A stretch of 64,000 nucleotides of DNA from Antennarius striatus. Lineage: Eukaryota; Chordata; Actinopteri; Lophiiformes; Antennariidae. This document shows positions 26,304 through 41,356 of this stretch, piece after piece. Both the position numbers and the translations under genes were made by a program. Location: assembly GCF_040054535.1 (NCBI RefSeq), contig NC_090795.1:6977001-7041000 (forward strand), in the 5' to 3' direction. Every line of letters begins with the position of its first letter. Within the stretch, counting starts at the first letter, position 1. Below the pieces are notes generated by a model. The model had not been told where the DNA came from, ran no database searches, and saw nothing but the letters and a program-made list of their open reading frames with translations.

Positions 26304-26359
26304 GCCGAGCCGGATGAGTCATCAGCAGCGCTCACCTGTGGGACGCAAGACAACAAGCT

Positions 26360-27124
26360 CTCCCTCAATCGCACTGGCTTTATTTAAATTTTTCTTTAAA
26401 ACAGAAAATAATCGCTTCACAACAGGCCTTTTTAAGCAAACCCTCACGTTAAACTTGCCAACACCTACAAAACTGTATCAAAAGTGCACCATAGTGTTAA
26501 TACATCTGTTCCAGGTCTAAGATTTTCCAATAATATCTTCTTGTTATATTTATACAAATACCATCCTGTACACTGTAGAAATATACAACCCAATGTGTCC
26601 CGTAAGTAGGAGACTCATTCCTTTCCCATCCGCAATCAAACGCAATCTGCTCTCTCTAAATCCATGTGCAGATCAACAGTGTGGAGAATGAAGACTTTGG
26701 GCCAGTTTTACACCATATTAATTATTAAATACCCATTCAGCCCCACACCCATGGCAAAAACTAGTACACCACTCATACAACCAACCGACATATATACAAC
26801 CCTCATTCAGCGTCTTCTTTTAAAAACAATCTTGACACAGTTTTCATTCAATATCGTCTCATCGCAGCAGCAGCGGCCAGCCAGGAGGGGGGAGGGAGGA
26901 AGGGAACAGGGGGAGCCAGGAGGGAACAGCTGGTACGTATAGGGGGGAAACTTCCACGGCTGAACTGCAGCACTGAGTGCGTAAAAAGCACAAGTAAGAA
27001 TTACAGCTGTGCCAGCAGGTATGATATCCATGCAGGCTGCTGTGGCGCATTTATGGTCCACTGATCCCTAAAAGGGAACAGAGCATTCCTCCTTGTGTAT
27101 CTGCTGAAACACTCATCTCCACAT
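26360..27124 (-). other. usp12: usp12 3' UTR
   Basis: Follows the usp12 stop on the minus strand. A poly(A) signal (plus-strand TTTATT at 26379-26384, AATAAA on minus) suggests the transcript ends near 26360. Open frames here have no family features. Confidence 0.6.
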
Positions 27125-30100
27125 CTAGTCTCTGGACTGGTAAAAGAGAATGTAGCCCGACTCAGAGTTCTTGGAGATTTCAGATGTGAGGCCGTAGAAT
27201 TCTTCTATGGCTTGAGCATCAATTTTCTACAACAGAACAAAAACAGACGGCAGAGTTAGAAAAAAATAAATGTTACCATGAACAACAAGTTAAATGCATA
27301 CAGACGGGAATCCAGTTACCTCTACAATGTCATCATCGAACAGCAGCCAGAAGTCATGGCTTTTCACAATGGCAATGTAGTGACCCCTGTTTGGACCACT
27401 GAAAGAAAAAGCACAGTGAATAAGTGCTATATAATAAACTACAGTCTCCAAGATAGCAAGTCCACACCCAGAGTGACTGGCTGTGTAAACACTGTATGTC
27501 TGATATTTCTATTAGTTTTGGTATGGCTGCTTGAATGGGAGAATGTGCAGCTTTAAAACCTATACCTGTTATATTAATAAGTGACCTCCCTTCACTGTCC
27601 CTCCTGAGTTAGATCTGGGCAAAGAACCTCTAACAGAATAAAAACAAAACATATGTGCAGCTATGAATGCAGGTCCAGGTTGGTTCTTAGACTGCAATGC
27701 CTAAACTCACTGGGGGGGGTCTCTTAAATTGCATTAGACAGCTGTACTCCTCCTCTCATTCTTTCACTGAAAAATGCAGTTTAAAAAAAATCAGTCACTG
27801 CTGTATTTCTTAATCTGTGCTTCACATCAAATGTTGTCATCAGTGGATATTAGGAGATAGAAATTACATCCTTGCCATGAAGTAATCAGGAAATTCCAAT
27901 AATTAAAATTTCAAATTAAAAAACCCCCGACAACAACTGTCAAAGTAAAATAAGGCCGCCGACTTCTTTTCAAAAATCATAGTTTAATTATATAATGGAT
28001 GCAAAGTTGGTTTGGTTTTAATATTCATAAAAAACCCTGAACATAACTGTGTGAGAGTACTCTGCATCAGGGTACACAGAGAATTGTGGGCTGAGTATAC
28101 AGTTTCAAGCCTTATATAGCCCGAAGACGTGGCATCGATTTCAAGATACAACTCTCTGTTCTGAAAATAACCAGCAATAGGAGGCTGAAAAGGGAGAAGA
28201 CTCAAATGCATCATTTACATCAGCAGGCCTACCAACTCACTTGCCTGACTCCAAATACATCTGACCTTTTAACTACACCTTCTTTAATATATTCAGGGTC
28301 ATGAAGTATTGTAGCCTGTTTCTACGTGCATTCTTTTTCTAAAAGAACCTCCCACTCCGACTGAGTCAAAGCTGCAGCTGAATGATGACTGTTAAGGGCA
28401 TGTATTTTCCTGCAAGACCGGACTAGATTTGAATACACTATACACTTATTCTACAGCCTAAGGTCTGAATGCATTTTAATACACGACCAATTCGTCTGCT
28501 TTTTTCAACTTCTTGTGGAAACTATTATAAAGATGGTGTATGGTTGTGTTTACACACCTCCCACAGTGCACCACCACAGCCACCAAGTCATAGAGCCTCT
28601 CAGGATTGGTGGCGTCCCCGGATGTGTTGAAGAGGCGGAGCTCCAGGGGGAAGACGACGCGATAGGACAGCTTAGTGTAGCGCTGTAGCTGCTCCATATA
28701 CTTAAAACGCTTCAGGTGCAAGGCCAAGATCATTGGCAGTTTCTTCACACGCATCCTACATCACAAACATTAAAGTTAGACACTATTTCTAAAGACAAAC
28801 ACAGACACCCTAAAAATCACTTATTAAAGATGGACCTCTATACTAACCTCTTGTGTGCCTCCTGCTTGCTCCTGCATTCTTCACAGTAGTACTTGTACTC
28901 GCTGCACAGTGTCTCTGTGTTACTGAACCCTCTGACGAGCCATAAAGAGAAAAAAATCAATACACAACCTAAAATCCACATCTACAAATAAATGATTTCA
29001 TTCAATTGCAATTTTCTTCTAATTTTTTACTCTCATATTTATCCTTCAAAAGTCACTATCATCACATTAACTTGTGACATTTTTTTGTTTTAAACAAAAT
29101 ACTTAAAATTGTTAGGACTTTAAGTTGCATGCCAAAAATGATTAATAATCACAATCCCCAAATGCCATTAAACTGTGACTAGTTGTTTTGTGATGATTAC
29201 AAATATTTGTTCTTTTTCCCGTTACTTAAAATGGGAGAATACAACATTTGACAAATTCTTGACTAAGAAATAATTGTAGTTAAAATTCATTAGTTTCAGT
29301 TTTTATGCTTCTTGATTTCCTGTAAATAACGAAAAATCTCCATCAAATATGTTTGATCCTTTAAATAAATAATTTACCTGAGGCAGTGTGTGATGGAAGT
29401 GTTCTGTTCTACATCCACAGAAAGGTCCAGAAAGTCCTCATCTTTGCTGCTTATCTGTAGAAAAAAAAAGAGCTAAAAGGCAAATTCCAAATACTAGAAA
29501 AATGTGTCAGTGTGATCAGTTTGAATTGTTATCACACTGCCTCACAATGCAGTCATAAAAATCCTTTTGCAAGCTATTTTACCTCAAGCATGTTTTGCAC
29601 ACAAAAACAGACAACCTAAATGTTTTTCTCCTGTTATGCCGTCAGCAGCAGGTCTGCTGGGCTTGAATGAAAACTTGTTTAAACAAGACTCCGTTGACAC
29701 ACAATACATGTTTGTGGTAAGCCACTTAAACTTCTCCCTTTGTGTCAAATCAGCACTCAGACTTACCGTTTCGCAGGTGAGGCATCGTGTCTCATTGGTC
29801 AGAGTGCCTTGGAAGATCTCATGGACCCAGGTGGGAGCGGGCGTGGCATTACTGTTGTTGTTCTGACAGTCCAATGTACCGTTGGCAAGACGGCCATTGG
29901 TTTTCTCCTGCTTCCTCTCCTCCTGAAGCAGATCTGCAATTGTGTTCAGTAGGTAGTTCAGGAACTCATGAGCATCTTGTTGCATGTAATTGTCGAACAG
30001 CTCTGAGGAAGAACGTACAGAGAGAGACATTAGAGCTGTCATTCAGCAGGTATGCCAATGTCTTCTGTTGTCTTTGGAGTTCTACACAAGTGAGCAGTCA

Positions 30101-31618
30101 ACAAGAAAAAAGGGGGATTTAAAACAGTTATTTAAGTCATGATTTAAGTCTCTTCTTTAACTTCTTTTCTCTCATTGGTTTAATCTCACCATTCTCCTTG
30201 CGTAGCCGTGTGATGAACTTCTTGGGTGGTATGACACCCACCTTCCTCTTCTGGTTGGCAATACTGTGGAATAGGTCTGCCAAGCAGGTGAGGAGGTTCT
30301 CCTTCCTCCGAGGCTGACTGCGGTACGCCAAGATCTTCTCCCGAAATGGCCGGCAGAAGTACAGAGCCTGCAGTACTGAGTTGCAGTAGCAGGTGTTTCC
30401 GAACTAAAAAACCACAAATGACATAGAGCAGAATCACCGTGAGACCGTGTTGAGGGGAGATGTATTTGAGAACAATGAATCTGTCGATGCATAATTTTCT
30501 TACGTTGACCAGACCAAAGTAGTGTTCATTGACCGGAAACTGCTCAGATCCAATCTCTTTCTCCAGTGCAGAGGCATTGGCGCCCTGTAAATGCACAGAG
30601 ACATTATACATTGTTTTCTGCTGAACAATGACACAAACACAGCGAGTGGGCGACTACATCAGTAAACATTTGACAAATGGAAGAGTAACAACTTGTTATT
30701 TGGTAACTTGTTGCACAGACAAAACAAAAACAATACTAGATTGAATGATTTATCTTTCCACCTCTACTTCAATCTTAAATGCCTTTAGAGTACAAAAGTA
30801 ACTACACTGCCAGGTCAATAGGGCTGTCCCAGGACAGTGCTTACACAGATTCCAAAAAATAAAAAAAATAAAAAATGGTGGTCTGAGATAACAGCACAGG
30901 CTTTCGTCTTCGTTCAAAGATTGGTTGTCTTTTTGTGAAACACTCTTCTAACATGATTCGGTCAGAGTTAAACGAATTCGTTACGATGTTAGGTGCAGAG
31001 TGGAGCAAAACCTGGAACAGGTCCACAGCTGCGCAGCTAGCTTTCAACCATGTCGTCATTGCCAACGCTAATAAGACCTGGTAGTTTGTCCAAGGCCAAC
31101 AATCAGTCCCTGGTGGTTTCCCTACGCATGTTACAAACAACCATGTCTGTAGGAAGGCATCATTTATCCAGAAGTGTTCCGGTTGTTTGTGAGATGTAAC
31201 GCTGGTTTAGCATTAGTTACTCTGGCATTAGCTAGTTAGCTGAAAATCACAGTTGCAGCAGGTGCACGGTCACTATGTTTTCAAAGCTGTGATAAATATT
31301 AACCAAATAACCAGTCAAGTTATTAGCTGACCGTAAATCAATCACTGTAAAGAAAGACCTTCTATAATCGTTAGCGAACAGACCAGCGCGAATTAGGCTG
31401 TGGGCGGCAGCTTGCTTTGCTATAACGTTAGTCGCAAAATCTGGTAGGCTAGCAGAGATACCAGGATTAAATGCTTTTAATAATTCTACTGTTTAAAATA
31501 ACAGGGCGCAACGGCTTCCTTTTCGCACAATACCCGGGATTATACCGGTAAATGACTGTCATGCACTCACCATGGTACAAAAAGAGGCAAATTTGGAGAC
31601 TGTCATTAGGATTTCCAT
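27125..31618 (-). CDS. usp12: Ubiquitin carboxyl-terminal hydrolase 12
   Basis: A USP-family cysteine protease that removes ubiquitin, active with the WD40 partners WDR48 (UAF1) and WDR20. Nine exons on the minus strand: 31571-31618, 30504-30584, 30190-30403, 29767-30002, 29378-29454, 28848-28931, 28558-28755, 27320-27398, 27125-27226, giving 372 residues (human 370). It starts [12 protein letters not shown] and [12 protein letters not shown]. The Cys box [14 protein letters not shown] places the catalytic cysteine at residue 48, and the His box [17 protein letters not shown] lies near residues 314-330. Zinc-binding pairs are seen in CLTCE and YYCEEC. The end is [10 protein letters not shown] as in mammals. 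The paralogue USP46 is close, but the N-terminus and synteny favour USP12. Confidence 0.96.
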
Positions 31619-32296
31619 TCGGCTAGCGCCATCTTCCACCGAACAAGCCGCGCGCTGACAGGACTCGGCTGGTTCCCCTCGTGAGCAGGCAGGCGATTCT
31701 TGCTGAGCTCGCGACGGAAAGTCCACCAGCTCAAGAACACGAGCGCATTCGCATTCACGGCTAGTTGCTTCCGTTTTCGCCTAATCACAACCATCAAATA
31801 CGATCACTTCAGACTTTCAGGACTTCCGGGCACGCTTAGTTCTATAAAATGGTCTTAACTATAAGCCAAATTAAGACAGCCCAACGTCTCTAATAAAGTA
31901 CAGCCCAATGTCATCAAAACATTTAGATCTGTTCGCTCAAGTTTTGCGCATGCGTATTACCACAAAGCTATATAAGCGTATCATGTATGTAATCGTTACG
32001 TATAGTTCTTGTAAAGTATATTTTAATCGCTTCGTTCATACTTCTAATTTCTTGTAAGTTAATAACTTACATTAATAGTAAAAAAAAAGTTAAATAACAA
32101 GACCTTATTGATCGGGGCGGATTGAGGACCAGTTATTGTAAAGTAGTACGTTGTATGTTTCCGCCTTAGTTCCTGAACATGCTGACTCTGGATCTGCAGA
32201 CCACCTCGGCTCATTTGGCGTCATGTTATTTTGTTCAGGCAATTGTGTGGCCTGCCTCAACTGTGTGTCACTAGGCGGAGTTTGGGGTCCTGCAAA
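31619..32296. promoter_or_regulatory. Shared divergent promoter, usp12 / rpl21
   Basis: Only about 0.7 kb separates the usp12 ATG (minus) from the rpl21 transcription start (plus), so the two promoters must lie in this segment. No TATA box was recognised. The same head-to-head arrangement exists in mammals. Confidence 0.6.
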
Positions 32297-32336
32297 CTCT
32301 CTTTCCGCCGTACCCGCCATCTTGTATAGACCGGGG
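32297..32336 (+). promoter_or_regulatory. rpl21: rpl21 leader exon with 5' TOP
   Basis: CTCTCTTTCCGCC is a 5' terminal oligopyrimidine start typical of ribosomal protein mRNAs, followed by the CGCCATCTTG word common in such leaders. A donor GTAAGA follows at 32337. The coding exon begins near 32914-32921. Confidence 0.7.
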
Positions 32337-32916
32337 GTAAGATCATGTTCTTCTTAAATCTTATTTTCGTCGTTCTTTTCGTGTAATTCACAACCATGAC
32401 TATCACGTAGTTTCTACAGAGTGTCCCTTTAATGTAACGGGATCAATATAAATTTTGAATAACGCTCCATATTCGGAAATTCTCCGTTTATTGTGAGTCG
32501 GAGTAGCATCGTGGCTTTCCATGTGGGCCTTGGAGGCAGCTTAACGTTAAGTAAACTAGCATTCCTCTGAGCTTATTTTTCCTAGCTGTGAAACAACATT
32601 ACACCCCATGTATCGAGGGATTTCAGTCTTTATTAAACTACTTCACCATAGTCCATTGTTTTATCATACTTCAAGGTCTGTTGTTGAAAGTAGGAGACAG
32701 TTGCGATAAATGAGAAATATAAAAACATTTACATATTTCATGTGCGTGAGTTAGGGAGATGCTTCCCTAATTTTAGAATCTCTACACACTACTACCTTTT
32801 ATTTAGTTGGGGGGGGGGTGTGAGCTGTCAGTTTTTCCTATTAGGTATCCTGCAATTTTCACGTGCAGAATAATGATCAGATTCTGACATATCTAACATG
32901 TATTTGTTCTTAGTAA

Positions 32917-34969
<2,053 letters not shown>

Positions 34970-35055
34970 AGGAGCTCACAAAATAAAGACATTTGTACAC
35001 ACGCTGCTGGTCTTGTTTATTTGTGCAGTTTTTTGCTGATAGTGTCGTGCTGTGC

Positions 35056-35139
35056 TGTCATTCAGTGATGTTTCTTCTCCTTTGATTGCTCAAAATGAAA
35101 TAAAACACATTTCATTTCACCGGCGATCTGAGAATGACA
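35056..35139 (+). ncRNA. SNORD102: Box C/D snoRNA, SNORD102-like
   Basis: An 8-bp perfect terminal stem (TGTCATTC at 35056-35063, GAATGACA at 35132-35139) brackets a C box GTGATGT (35065-35071, one mismatch from RTGATGA) and a D box CTGA (35128-35131). Upstream of the D box, ATTTCACCGGC (35114-35124) is fully complementary to the 28S rRNA word GCCGGUGAAAU. As I remember it, mammalian SNORD102 uses this guide. An AATAAA also occurs inside (35099-35104). It lies 69 bases after the main rpl21 poly(A) signal rather than in a coding-region intron, so it may sit in an intron of a longer rpl21 transcript or have its own promoter. Confidence 0.75.
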
Positions 35140-35474
35140 AGCGCACACACATTAAGTCTTGCGTAGTGCCAGAATTTATAAGCCCTACCCACACTGATCA
35201 TTAGGACACGCTTGTTTGATTTGTGTTTGAGTAATTCAGCATTACTACAAAAAAAAAAGTTGTAATATCTAACTTACATTAAGCCCCTGTGGTTCCAGGG
35301 TTCTCCAAACATGAGCTGGGTGCACGGGTGTCACCAGGGATGACGAAAAAAACGTTTTTGTGGTGAATTTTCCTTCCTCATTAGCTAGTTTGAAGAAAAA
35401 CTGGTATTATGAGACATGGTTAGGTGAAGAAATAGTTACTGGTTAGGCTAGTAAACAGATGGACAATAGATCTA

Positions 35475-36460
35475 CAGTGGGGAAAAAAAGTCAGCCACCA
35501 ATTGAGCAAGTTCACCCTCTTAAAAATGTGAGAGGCCTGTAATTGTCATAGGTATACCTCAACTATGAGAGAATGAGAAAAAAAATCCATAAAATCCCAC
35601 TGATTTTTAAAGATTTCATTTGCAAATTATGGTTGAAAATAAGTATTTGGTCAAAATAAAAGTTTGTGTCAATACTTTGTAATATACCCTTTGTTGGAAA
35701 TGACTGGTCAACGTTTTCTGTAAATCTTCACAAGGTTTTCACTCACTGTTGCTGGAATTTTGGCCCATTCCTCCATGTAGATCTCTAGAGCAGTGATGTT
35801 TTGGGGTTGTCGTAGGGTAACGCAGACTTTCAACTCCCTCCAAAGATTTTCTATGGGGTTGAGATCTGGAGACTGACTAGGCCACTCCAGGACCTTGAAA
35901 TGTTTCTTATGAAGCCAATCCTTTGTTTCACAGGCAGTGTGTTTGGGATCATTGTTGTAAGACCCAGCCACGTTTCATCTTCAAGGCCTTTGCTGATGGA
36001 AAGTGCTTTTCACTCAAAATCTCATGATACATGGCCCCATTCATTCTTTCCTTCACACGGGTCCGTCGTCCTGGTCCCTTTGCAGAAGAAACAGCCCCAA
36101 AGCATGATGTTTCCACCCAATGCTTCACAGCAGGTATGGTGTTCTTGTATGCAATTCAGTATTCTTTCTCCTCCAAACATGAGAAGTTGTGTTTCTACCA
36201 GAAAGTTCTATTTTGGTTTCACCTGACCATAGGACATTCTCCCAGTCCTCTTCTGGATCATCCAAGTGCTCTCTAGCAAACTTCAGACGGGCCTGGACGT
36301 GTACTGCCTTAAGCAGGGGGACACGTCTGGCACTGCAGGATTTTTTTTTCTCATTCTGTCTCATAGTTGAGGTATACCTATGATGACCATTACAGGTGTC
36401 TCCTCTTTTAAGAGGGAGAACTTGCACAATTGTTGGTTGACTAAATACCCCCCCTCCCCA
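35475..36460 (-). mobile_element. Tc1/mariner transposon remnant
   Basis: The left end begins CAGTGGGG after a TA dinucleotide. The inner parts of both ends are inverted copies (AGGTATACCTCAACTATGAG and its complement) as in teleost Tc1 elements with long terminal repeats. The right end near 36460 is degraded. The minus strand keeps transposase pieces: FAREHLDDPEEDWENV and VWRRKN near 36250-36400, and [18 protein letters not shown] near 35800-35930. At about 1 kb versus about 1.6 kb for whole elements, the N-terminal DNA-binding half is missing. The catalytic region reads WSGETK where WSDETK is usual and NNDPKH where DNDPKH is usual, and the frame is broken, so it cannot make an active enzyme. 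Confidence 0.88.
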
Positions 36461-39400
36461 TGATATTGACGCCACTGGAGACAGAACAAACAGTAGAAGG
36501 AACTAGGATGGAGAAATGGAATGCTGCTTTGTTGGATTGAATTGACTTGTTTCACCCACATTTTTATGAAGGGGAAATGTGGCTCATGCCGTCAGGATAG
36601 ATCAGAGGCTGTTCGCCCCTGAAGTGCGGGGAGGTTGGAAACGTGTGTCCTCAAATAAATCCACAAACCCATGGGGAGTGGACCACTCCCTGTGTTTGAA
36701 TGGAGTCCATGGGTGAAATTTCTAGTCTCCATGGTTGTACAGTAGATGGCAGTGTGTAATCGCACAAAACACACAGCCTTTGATACAACACTCTGACTTG
36801 CTTAACAGGATCAGTTGCATTAATAATGTAGGTTAATTAATTATGAAGCCTATTAAAATTAATAAACAAATAAAATCATGAAACAAAAGCGCTGTTTTCC
36901 GTTTCCACATACTGGAAGTGAATGTCTGGCTTCAAAATAAGTGCGCAGAATGGAAACGACCACGATGGTTGTAGAGAAGAATACATGTTTAGTGTCTTTA
37001 CCAGACAACCAGTCGTTCTTAACTTTTTTACAAAAGACATTCAGATAACCAAAATTAATTAATTTATTCAAACCTCCAGGTAAATAGTAAGCGATTACTT
37101 CTTCGGAAAAAGATGCTTAACTATGATTTCATCACAATGATTTCTCTTGAACATTTTTATCAGGTTTCATAAATGCATCTTATTCACATTTCAAAACACC
37201 TATCAGCTATAATAAGAATTTGAATCTTAAGTTTTTTTAGGGTTGTGAAACAGTACAAAATCAGATGAAATTTTCTATATAATATATTAATGAGGCTCCT
37301 TTTAAAATTTGATGGGTAACTTCTTATTTGTAAATAACCTTTTATTCTTCAATATTCCAGCCATAATGGTACAGCACAGTGTGTGTGTGTGTGTGTGAGG
37401 GGGGTGACATCTATGATTTGTGTACTGTTTAATCAGTGGAGGCTGAATGGCTGGCTGGTTTTGTGACAAATAGGTTATCTCATCCCACCTCAGTACTTTA
37501 CCCAATATTTACACGAATTAGCAGCAGTTTACAGAGATAGGGCGAGCAGCTGACATGATGAAGAGCGTGTGTGTGTGTGCGTATGTGAGAGGGAGAGAGA
37601 GCTAGAGGGAGATCAACACAGGCCAACAGGGATTCAGCCTGAAAGTCACATTTTTCAGTGGATGCATCACTTGAATTTCTCCAAAGAGCTGCCATAAATT
37701 TTGAGGGTGGATTTTGTTAGCCATGTAAATTCTGTATGCAGAATGAATTTTGTGATCCCTACGGTGAACGAGGGCGTCGAGATAAAACTGCCGGGGTTGT
37801 CTTTTCTCACCCTGACCACCCTACAGGCCTGGGGGTCAGTGAATTCAGACATGGGTCTTATCAGGCCAGAGTAATAAGTATCCAACAACCTGCATGAGTT
37901 AAACCAGGAAAAAACAGATGGGAAAATAAAATGCAATCAATCAGTGAGCCGGTTGGCAGCCAAAGCCCTTGGTATTGATTTGCAAACGCCTGGATTTTAT
38001 ATTTGAAGAGAATGGCACGACAATGTTTTAATATAGTCCTACAGCTGTGATAGCCATCATAATTTATGTATTTGTATAATTTTCCCACCCAAATTCTGTC
38101 TTTTCATTCATGTGTTGATTTTAACTGCATTATTCGATGTTGAACCTGCCTATACATCTATAGTAAGCGTTTTGTGTGTGTGTGCGTGCGCATATGAGCG
38201 TACGTGTTTGTGTGTGTGTTCTCATAGCATCAGGAGCTCCTCTGACTCATGGAAGTTACTGATTGAAGGAACGAAAAGTAAACAAAAAGAGAGAGAGAGA
38301 GAGAAAGCAAGCAAGAGGGAGGAGGGCAGAAGGACGAGGCCTGCGGATAAAAGCCGTGGAACACTATGAACTCCTTAATCACACGTTTGACACACACAGA
38401 TTGAGTCTGTCAGTTCAGCCTGCAGCTCAGAGCAGCCGTATCGACCTGGGGTGTTACATATTAACCACATACAAATAGTCAATCATTGGACATGTCTCAG
38501 TCCAAGAGGAGTAAATGTTAAAGATATGAAATGTCAGAATTATATCATCATTATATTTTATTATTTCTGGATCACATATTTAAGGGCTGGTTCACCCATG
38601 TTCGAAAAACACTCATCCTCTCCAGCTTAAATGTGGTGTGATTGAGCCACTTTGATTTTTTTGGGCCCTTTGGTTTGTGTGTTCACATATCTGTTTCTCA
38701 GATTTTTGACTCCAGATGTTGGATGGATGACGTCTCATGTATGGTACTCAAAGCATCAACAAATGTCACCACAATACTTCTCCTTTAGAGATATTTTCCA
38801 GTTATTGTCAGTGTGATTTATAGACAGTCCACTAACATGGAATCATTTGAGATGCTGTAAAGAATTGAGTATTTGTTAAAAGCAAAAGTAAAACTATTGT
38901 GAAGATACTTTTAAAAATGTTCTACCGATTCAGACTTGAGTATAAATAGTTTTATCTGTACTATGTCATGCACACATGTGATATTGAAAGGGAATATTAT
39001 GCTAGTAATATACTGTATAGTATTATTGTGGTTCATTAAAACTACTTGATTTTTGTTCATGATTTATTCACATGTTGACAGCATTCCAATGTTGTGGCAG
39101 GTCTGGCCACAGACCGCTTGTAGAAGTGAAACCTAACTAAAAATAACTCAAATGTTTGCGTCTTATATTTTTTGGAAATGTAAATGAACCAACCCTTCAA
39201 ACTTTGTCCTGTTTATCCTACTTAAATGCCTGCCCATCCCTCATTCTCTACTCTTGAAGGAGAAAAGGCCCCCAGTGGTCCCTGGAGTAATATTTGTAAT
39301 TGTGATGCAAGCGTGGGTGTGACGATGTGTGTCCGCACGATATGTGCATGTCTGGGATAGGCCTGAATGTTGGACAAAGGCACAAGGAAATCCCAGCGCA

Positions 39401-41356
39401 GGCCAAACAGAGTGCATGCTGTATCTATGTGTGTGATAGGTGGGGTGATAGAGCTTGTGTGGTTATCGGAGATGGGGGGGAGGCATGGTCATATATGTGG
39501 ATATTGGGCCAGCTGTATTGATCCTAGCCCTGACAGGAGAGGTGGAGGAGGTGCGGGAGACCGGATGAAAAGAGGAGGAGGAGGCTGATAACAGTGTCAA
39601 CTGACCCTGGCATGGTTACCTGAAGCGTGGGAGGGCACTAAGGTAACGCCCAACAGGCTCTCAACAGGCCTTAATCACAAAAGTCAATCAAAGGTTCCAC
39701 ATGAGAGCATGACATTGGCGCAGAAGGTGATCTCTAATGTTTAGATAAGGAGATAGTTTCAATGGATTGACGTGATGTCTTTTTCTAAAGTCCCTTTTTC
39801 ATTTAATGTGTATTTCTCTCACATTTGAAAGATAAACGCTTCTCAAAAATGAAATGAGGCTCAGGTATCTTTCTGCGACAGGCAAAGTTGGTCTGGTAGC
39901 AATGAGATTAATGCTACATCTGAAGTGAGTTGGAAATGTGTGCAGAAGATTTTGTGCAAAATTATTGAATATTTTTTAGGTAATGCCTCAGAATCCGTCA
40001 TCTGAGACACTTTTCATTTACAGGATGAACCAATATTCAACCTGCAACCATGGAAAAGAATACATAGAATAAATAGATATAAATTACTAAATACAGTGAT
40101 ATTTCACAATTTGGTGTTGAGAGACATTTTGTTGAATAATATTTACTGTAGTGTTATTTCAGCTATTTTTTGGGAAGTAAATGTAATGAACAGACGGGTG
40201 AATATAATGGATAAATCCGTTCCTATAAACCCTTCCAACCTTTGTTCCTGATGAGGAACAGGATGATGATTCAAAAGCTGAATTAATACATAAAATATGT
40301 ATTTAATTATGTACTCATAAAATACATGAATACATCTGAGGTTTTGCTGGTTTGGAATCACCAGTAACTATTGACTTTGACTTATGACTTTAACTGGAAC
40401 AGATAGCGTTGAATAGCTGAGTTGCTGTTTTTACAATGGACTTTCACTACTGCCGTGTGTGTTTCTGCTTAAAAACACTTTCCATTTGTGATAAAGGCTA
40501 TTGTTTAGCCAAAGCTAACTTTGATGGTAAAATATTCCCACTACAGCTAGCCACTGCAGCCACAAGTAAGTGGAGTTTATCGTCTTCAACCACCAAATGG
40601 TAGTTTGTCATTTAGTTTAAATAGCACAATGTGCACTATAAGCCTACAGTATTATTCAGACTAGTGTAACTTTGGGCTCTGCAAACATTTGCATTCAGAT
40701 ATCAGAACAAATATGGCTCTATCAGCATAATCTCACTTTAATAATGGGACATTCCACAGAATTAAATTCTAAATTTGCCATTTCTTCTTTTTCAGGAATC
40801 ACACAGGCTGACATTGAAGTATGCGAAGGGTTGATTATTCTCAAATTTGCAAGTCACAAAGGATCGTTCCAAAGACAAAGTTCTGACAACAATAAATCTC
40901 AGCTATCAAAAACAGTATTGGAGGTCTGATAAGATTGAGATTAGACCAATAAATCCTGTGAATGTGTGTGATCACCAGAGACAGACAGTCGCCTCTATCC
41001 CTGGTTGTGCTCCACACACACGCGCACACACATGCACACACACGCACGCACGCAGCAGATCAGCTGATAGGGATTCACACCCTCCTCTGAGGAGCCTTTG
41101 TGACATTTTAAAGCCTGAATCAATCAAGGTTCAGGACAAAGTCATGACTGTTTATAATGTTAAAATATCAAAAGGATCACTATTATCCAGGGATTTCACT
41201 CATGTTTTCCCCAGACACCCCTTTTCATTCACTCATGGTACATTCCAATAAGATAAATGAAGCACAGGTGAGCTGCTGGTTGTAGGTTTAAATGTGTGCT
41301 TTGATACTACAGGTACTAACTGTGACCACTGCACCACATCTGAGAGATTATTAAAG
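36461..41356. other. rpl21-gtf3a intergenic region
   Basis: Nearly 5 kb with no recognised gene. It holds a short GT run at 37378-37396, an AG run at 38286-38304, GT-rich sequence at 38172-38220, and a CA/CG-rich patch at 41013-41053. The non-repetitive block 37640-38110 looks like a possible conserved non-coding element. The last few hundred bases should contain gtf3a 5' UTR; no clear leader exon was found. All open frames are short and featureless. Confidence 0.5.
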
